Of a stretch of DNA of 7,710 nt, positions 5,649 to 7,710 are shown piece after piece. Below the pieces are notes generated by a model. It saw only the letters and a list, made by a program, of their open reading frames with translations, had not been told where the DNA came from and ran no database searches. The position numbers and the translations under genes were made by a program. Positions within the stretch are counted from its first letter, which is position 1; each line of letters opens with the position of its first letter. This DNA is from Synergistaceae bacterium (GTDB taxonomy: Bacteria > Synergistota > Synergistia > Synergistales > Aminobacteriaceae). Location: the NCBI GenBank assembly GCA_009778055.1, contig WRKN01000117.1, positions 1 to 7,710 of the forward strand. The letters are read 5' to 3'.

Positions 5649-5668
5649 TTGCAAGGGCGTTGCAAGGG
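5649..5668 (+). repeat. Left integrase arm-site pair (candidate)
   Basis: TTGCAAGGG occurs at 5649-5657 and 5660-5668, 11 bp start to start, on the lysis side of the attachment core. Its TGCAAGGG part matches TGTAAGGG and TGTAACGG, also 11 bp apart and in the same orientation, on the integrase side (5892-5910). One helical turn of spacing puts both sites on the same DNA face, as expected for arm-type integrase binding. Confidence 0.55.
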
Positions 5669-5670
5669 GA

Positions 5671-5705
5671 AAAGAAAAGGGCTTAGGGAAAATCCCTAAA
5701 CCCTT
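5671..5705 (-). terminator. Intrinsic terminator beyond the tRNA-Val fragment (minus strand)
   Basis: A 13-bp stem with one mismatch (5677-5689 with 5693-5705) and an AAA loop is followed on the minus strand by TTTTCTTT (complement of 5671-5678). The stem begins 9 nt past the tRNA CCA end. After integration it would terminate the rebuilt host tRNA transcript. On the plus strand there is no T-run, so it is directional toward the tRNA side. Confidence 0.7.
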
Positions 5706-5713
5706 GTTATCTC

Positions 5714-5760
5714 TGGTGGGCGATACTGGGTTCGAACCAGTGACCTCTTCCGTGTGAAGG
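5714..5760 (-). other. attP core: 3' fragment of tRNA-Val (anticodon CAC)
   Basis: Read on the minus strand, the segment gives the anticodon loop TTCACAC (anticodon CAC), 3' anticodon stem GGAAG, variable loop AGGTC, T-arm ACTGG-TTCGAAC-CCAGT, acceptor strand ATCGCCC, discriminator A and encoded CCA. The 5' half is absent: the two bases before the loop (CC) pair with the stem, then complementarity to the 3' anticodon stem is lost at 5761. This is the usual shape of a phage attachment core that restores the tRNA 3' end on integration, with crossover near the anticodon. It lies directly beside the integrase gene. The full host tRNA is not in the window, so identity length of attB is unknown. 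Confidence 0.85.
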
Positions 5761-5772
5761 CGAAAACATGAC

Positions 5773-5806
5773 ATTTTTAAGGTTTTGCCATAACTGGATT
5801 TTTAAG
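5773..5806 (+). repeat. Direct repeat ATTTTTAAG x2 within attP
   Basis: ATTTTTAAG is present at 5773-5781 and 5798-5806, 25 bp apart, between the attachment core and the integrase promoter. AT-rich repeats here could bind an excisionase or bending protein. No protein assignment can be made from sequence. Confidence 0.4.
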
Positions 5807-5854
5807 CATAACGCTATTGTACTGCTGGCTTTATATTTCTATTTCGTTTCGTTG

Positions 5855-5883
5855 TTTTTCGCCCTTTTTCGCCCTGATATAAT
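5855..5883 (+). promoter_or_regulatory. Integrase promoter candidate with extended -10
   Basis: TGATATAAT (5875-5883) is a perfect extended -10 element. No good -35 is visible: TTTTTC sits at 17 nt spacing and TTGTTT (5852-5857) at 20 nt. A tandem 10-bp repeat TTTTTCGCCC (5855-5864, 5865-5874) covers the -35 area and could be an operator. The promoter lies 47 nt before the integrase start, outside the tRNA core, so it stays with the gene after integration. Confidence 0.55.
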
Positions 5884-5888
5884 CTCAA

Positions 5889-5910
5889 TGGTGTAAGGGT
5901 GGTGTAACGG
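5889..5910 (+). repeat. Right integrase arm-site pair (candidate) in int leader
   Basis: TGGTGTAA is repeated at 5889-5896 and 5900-5907 with 11-bp spacing; extending right, TGTAAGGG and TGTAACGG match the left arm's TGCAAGGG pair. These sites lie between the integrase -10 element and its ribosome binding site, so a bound integrase could repress its own synthesis. Confidence 0.55.
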
Positions 5911-5929
5911 AAAGAGGAGGGTTAATCCG

Positions 5930-7174
5930 ATGAAGGGCAAGTTTACGCAATCTAGCTTGAAAAAAATTGAGGTTACAGGCAAAGCGTTTTGGAAAACTGA
6001 CGAGGATTTCCAAAATTTACGCCTCTATGTCGGAGCAACCGGTATGAAGACTTGGTATGTCAGCTATAGGGGGTTGGACGGCAAGAAGCAGAGCCACAAA
6101 CTGGGATCTGCTGATATTGTGACTGTGGTCGAAGCTCGCGACATGGCGCGGGATTTCTTGGCTCGCTTGGCTCGTGGTGAAGAACCGGCAAAGAAACCCC
6201 CGAAAAAACTACAGCTTGGGGAATTCTTAGAGACGTATTACCGCCCCTGGGTTGAGGTAAACCGCAAAACAGGTAAGGAAACAATGGCTATTTTGCGCTC
6301 GTCGTTTGGTTTTATTTTCCAGTTGCCCGTCGAGGAGCTTACCAAGCTGGAACTTGAGAAATGGCAGATGCAACGTCAGAACGATGGTTCAAAGGCCGCG
6401 ACTATTAACCGACTCGTAACCTCCCTGAAGGCGGCCATTAACTGGGGCGTTGACCGCGAACTTATAGAATTGAACCCCTTGACACGCTTGAAGCCCCTGC
6501 AAGAGCATGATTCTGAGGAAAAGGTACGTTACCTCTCTGACGATGAAAAAAAACGCCTCATGGCCGCCCTTGATGAACGTGAAGCACGCTTGAGAGCCGG
6601 GCGGGAGAGACATAATGATTGGCTTATTGAACGCGGGAAAGAATCGCTCCCGTCTCTTGACGGCGGTTTTGCAGATTATCTGAAACCTTTGGTTCTTATG
6701 GCGCTCAATACCGGAATTCGGCAAGGCGCTTTGTTCGCTCTCAAATGGGAAGATGCGGACTTTGACGCCAAGACAATCACGCTCCGTGCCGCGAACGCGA
6801 AAACAGGCAAGATTCAACGCCTCCCCATGAACAAAACAGTGGCTGACGTACTTACCGCATGGCGGCAACAGTCCGCTAATACCTCGCCGGCAGCTTTGAT
6901 ATTCCCAAGCCAAAAGAAAAAAGACGCTACTCTGGTCGGCGTAAAGCGCTCATGGGAGGGTATTCTCAAAGCCGCCAACATCGAAGATTTCCGCTGGCAC
7001 GATATGAGGCATGATTTCGCTTCTCAGCTTGTAATGAGTGGGGTTGACCTAAACGTAGTCCGTGAACTTCTCGGTCACTCTGACATGAAAATGACTCTGC
7101 GATACGCGCACCTCGCGCCGGAAAGCAAACTGAGAGCCGTTGAGTTGCTGGACGTGGAGAAACTAAAATCATAG
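5930..7174 (+). CDS. int: Phage integrase, tyrosine recombinase
   Basis: ATG 5930 is preceded by AGAGGAGG (5913-5920) at 9 nt. The product is 414 residues, typical for the family. Residues about 1-90 form an arm-DNA-binding domain of DUF4102-like type (LRLYVGATGMKTWYVSYRG, later EARDMARDFLARLARGEEP). Residues about 95-185 form the SAM-like core-binding domain. Residues about 200-405 are catalytic: R264 (TGIRQGALFAL), K291 (AKTGK), H357 and R360 (WHDMRHDF), H383 (LLGHSDM) and nucleophile Y392 (LRYAHL). All expected catalytic residues are present; A267 occupies the place of the usual acidic residue after the first Arg. The enzyme would recombine the adjacent tRNA-Val core with the host tRNA gene. 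It is transcribed away from the attachment site. No excisionase gene is recognisable in the window. Confidence 0.95.
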   Translation: MKGKFTQSSLKKIEVTGKAFWKTDEDFQNLRLYVGATGMKTWYVSYRGLDGKKQSHKLGSADIVTVVEARDMARDFLARLARGEEPAKKPPKKLQLGEFLETYYRPWVEVNRKTGKETMAILRSSFGFIFQLPVEELTKLELEKWQMQRQNDGSKAATINRLVTSLKAAINWGVDRELIELNPLTRLKPLQEHDSEEKVRYLSDDEKKRLMAALDEREARLRAGRERHNDWLIERGKESLPSLDGGFADYLKPLVLMALNTGIRQGALFALKWEDADFDAKTITLRAANAKTGKIQRLPMNKTVADVLTAWRQQSANTSPAALIFPSQKKKDATLVGVKRSWEGILKAANIEDFRWHDMRHDFASQLVMSGVDLNVVRELLGHSDMKMTLRYAHLAPESKLRAVELLDVEKLKS

Positions 7175-7182
7175 GAAACATG

Positions 7183-7200
7183 CTCAAAAGCCTCAAAAGC
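7183..7200 (+). repeat. Tandem CTCAAAAGC x2 after integrase
   Basis: CTCAAAAGC is present twice back to back (7183-7191, 7192-7200), starting 9 nt after the integrase stop. No function is apparent. The remaining sequence up to the terminator at 7262 shows no gene. Confidence 0.5.
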
Positions 7201-7261
7201 TCCTGGAGATATACCCCCCTTGGGAAGAATCCAGAAACCCAAACCATGTTGAAAAATTGAA

Positions 7262-7304
7262 GAAATCCCCCCTGCACCCCCAAAAAAAAAGCAAGGGGGA
7301 TTTC
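7262..7304. terminator. Bidirectional terminator between convergent genes
   Basis: GAAATCCCCCCTGC (7262-7275) pairs with GCAAGGGGGATTTC (7291-7304), 14 bp with one mismatch, around a loop of C5 and A9. On the minus strand the stem is followed by TTCAATTTTTCAA, a usable T-rich tract; on the plus strand only a weak TTTC follows. The position, between an integrase ending at 7174 and a minus-strand gene ending at 7328, fits a shared terminator. Confidence 0.75.
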
Positions 7305-7327
7305 CCCCCTTTCAAATCATTGGATGG

Positions 7328-7710
7328 TCATGAGTTTGTTTCTTTCGGCGTCACATTTAAGCCGATGTTTTTGAGCCAACTGTCTTTGTCACTGGTGTAA
7401 CGAATCCGGATATCGTCTTCTCCGTCGAACTTGACTTGAAAATCAATCGGACCATCACTGAACCCACCCTTATAGAAATATTCCCATGTCGGGAATATCT
7501 TATAGGACTCTCCAATACTTGTGGCTTCACTGATTTTTTCATATTTTTTGTTACAGGAATGTTTCGCCCAAAGAGATACCTTGCCTTTCCAGTAGCCGAA
7601 AGACTGTATCTTCAGGTTCATGTGAGTAAACGGAGCCGATGTTTCCCCTGCCTTGAGAACAAAGTCGTCACTCGCGGGAAGTATTTTTATTTCTGCGCAG
7701 TCGTTTTCAA
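7328..7710 (-). CDS. Hypothetical protein, 5' end outside window
   Basis: The frame is open from the right window edge to the stop at 7328-7330; the ATG at 7621 has no ribosome site and the open frame continues upstream of it (ILPASDDFVLKAGETSAPF), so the start is outside. At least 126 residues are visible. The sequence is rich in Lys, Ser, Trp, Tyr and Phe with alternating hydrophobic residues (MNLKIQSFGYWKGKVSLWAK, later IDFQVKFDGEDDIRIRY), suggesting a mostly beta domain. No membrane segment is visible, but the N-terminus is missing so a signal peptide cannot be excluded. I do not recognise the family. It appears more AT-rich than the tail genes and sits next to the integrase on the opposite strand, a common place for lysogenic-conversion or moron genes; a defence or superinfection role is possible but not shown. 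Confidence 0.75.
   Translation of the reverse strand, partial: ENDCAEIKILPASDDFVLKAGETSAPFTHMNLKIQSFGYWKGKVSLWAKHSCNKKYEKISEATSIGESYKIFPTWEYFYKGGFSDGPIDFQVKFDGEDDIRIRYTSDKDSWLKNIGLNVTPKETNS

Noticed and set aside
5768..5896. 42-residue hydrophobic frame MTFLRFCHNW... in the attP region
   Set aside because: Its hydrophobicity follows from T-rich DNA, the ribosome site (GAAGG) is weak and inside the tRNA core, and it overlaps the integrase promoter; possible but not supported.

Overview
The window is the late end of a temperate tailed-phage genome followed by its attachment and integration region. Three features suggest a Bacillota or related host: strong GGAGG-type ribosome binding sites, a lysis cassette with XhlA-like and Holin_LLH-like parts, and a small toxin of the Firmicutes 'putative holin-like toxin' type. 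The Arm-type integrase and GC-rich late genes would also suit Synergistota or Negativicutes. I cannot name the species from sequence alone. The late genes look clearly more GC-rich than the region from about 5700 onward (integrase and last gene).

Layout. Positions 2-640 hold the 3' part of a collagen-like tail-fibre gene that runs in from before the window. Positions 654-3635 encode a 993-residue protein of 21 Asp-box repeats, very likely a multi-propeller tail fibre or receptor-binding protein. Positions 3639-4067 encode a small protein in the usual place of a tail-fibre assembly factor. These three genes are tightly spaced, each internal start has a clear GGAGG-type site, and they look like one operon.

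Positions 4094-4349 hold a compact locus that gene callers would miss: a 26-codon hydrophobic toxin (TTG start, 4155-4235). Its ribosome binding site lies in a hairpin and its stop codon lies inside a bidirectional terminator. A perfect-consensus promoter (TTGACA, 16 nt, TATAAT) on the opposite strand drives a convergent antisense RNA. Paired inverted repeats lie at the outer ends. This is a type I toxin-antitoxin module, and it is the main discovery in the window.

Positions 4432-5563 are the lysis cassette: a fusion of a holin-associated N-terminal region with an M15 peptidase endolysin, then a 98-residue coiled-coil plus membrane-anchor protein (XhlA-like).

Positions 5649-5910 read as a complete attP. 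A 47-bp 3' fragment of a tRNA-Val (anticodon CAC) lies on the minus strand, with a terminator immediately beyond its CCA end. On each side is a pair of TGYAASGG sites spaced 11 bp apart, in the same orientation. A tyrosine recombinase follows (5930-7174), and a bidirectional terminator separates it from a convergent gene of unknown function that runs off the right edge (7328-7710, minus). Because the attachment core lies between lysis genes and integrase, the simplest reading is a non-integrated or circular phage genome; a tandem prophage array is the alternative.
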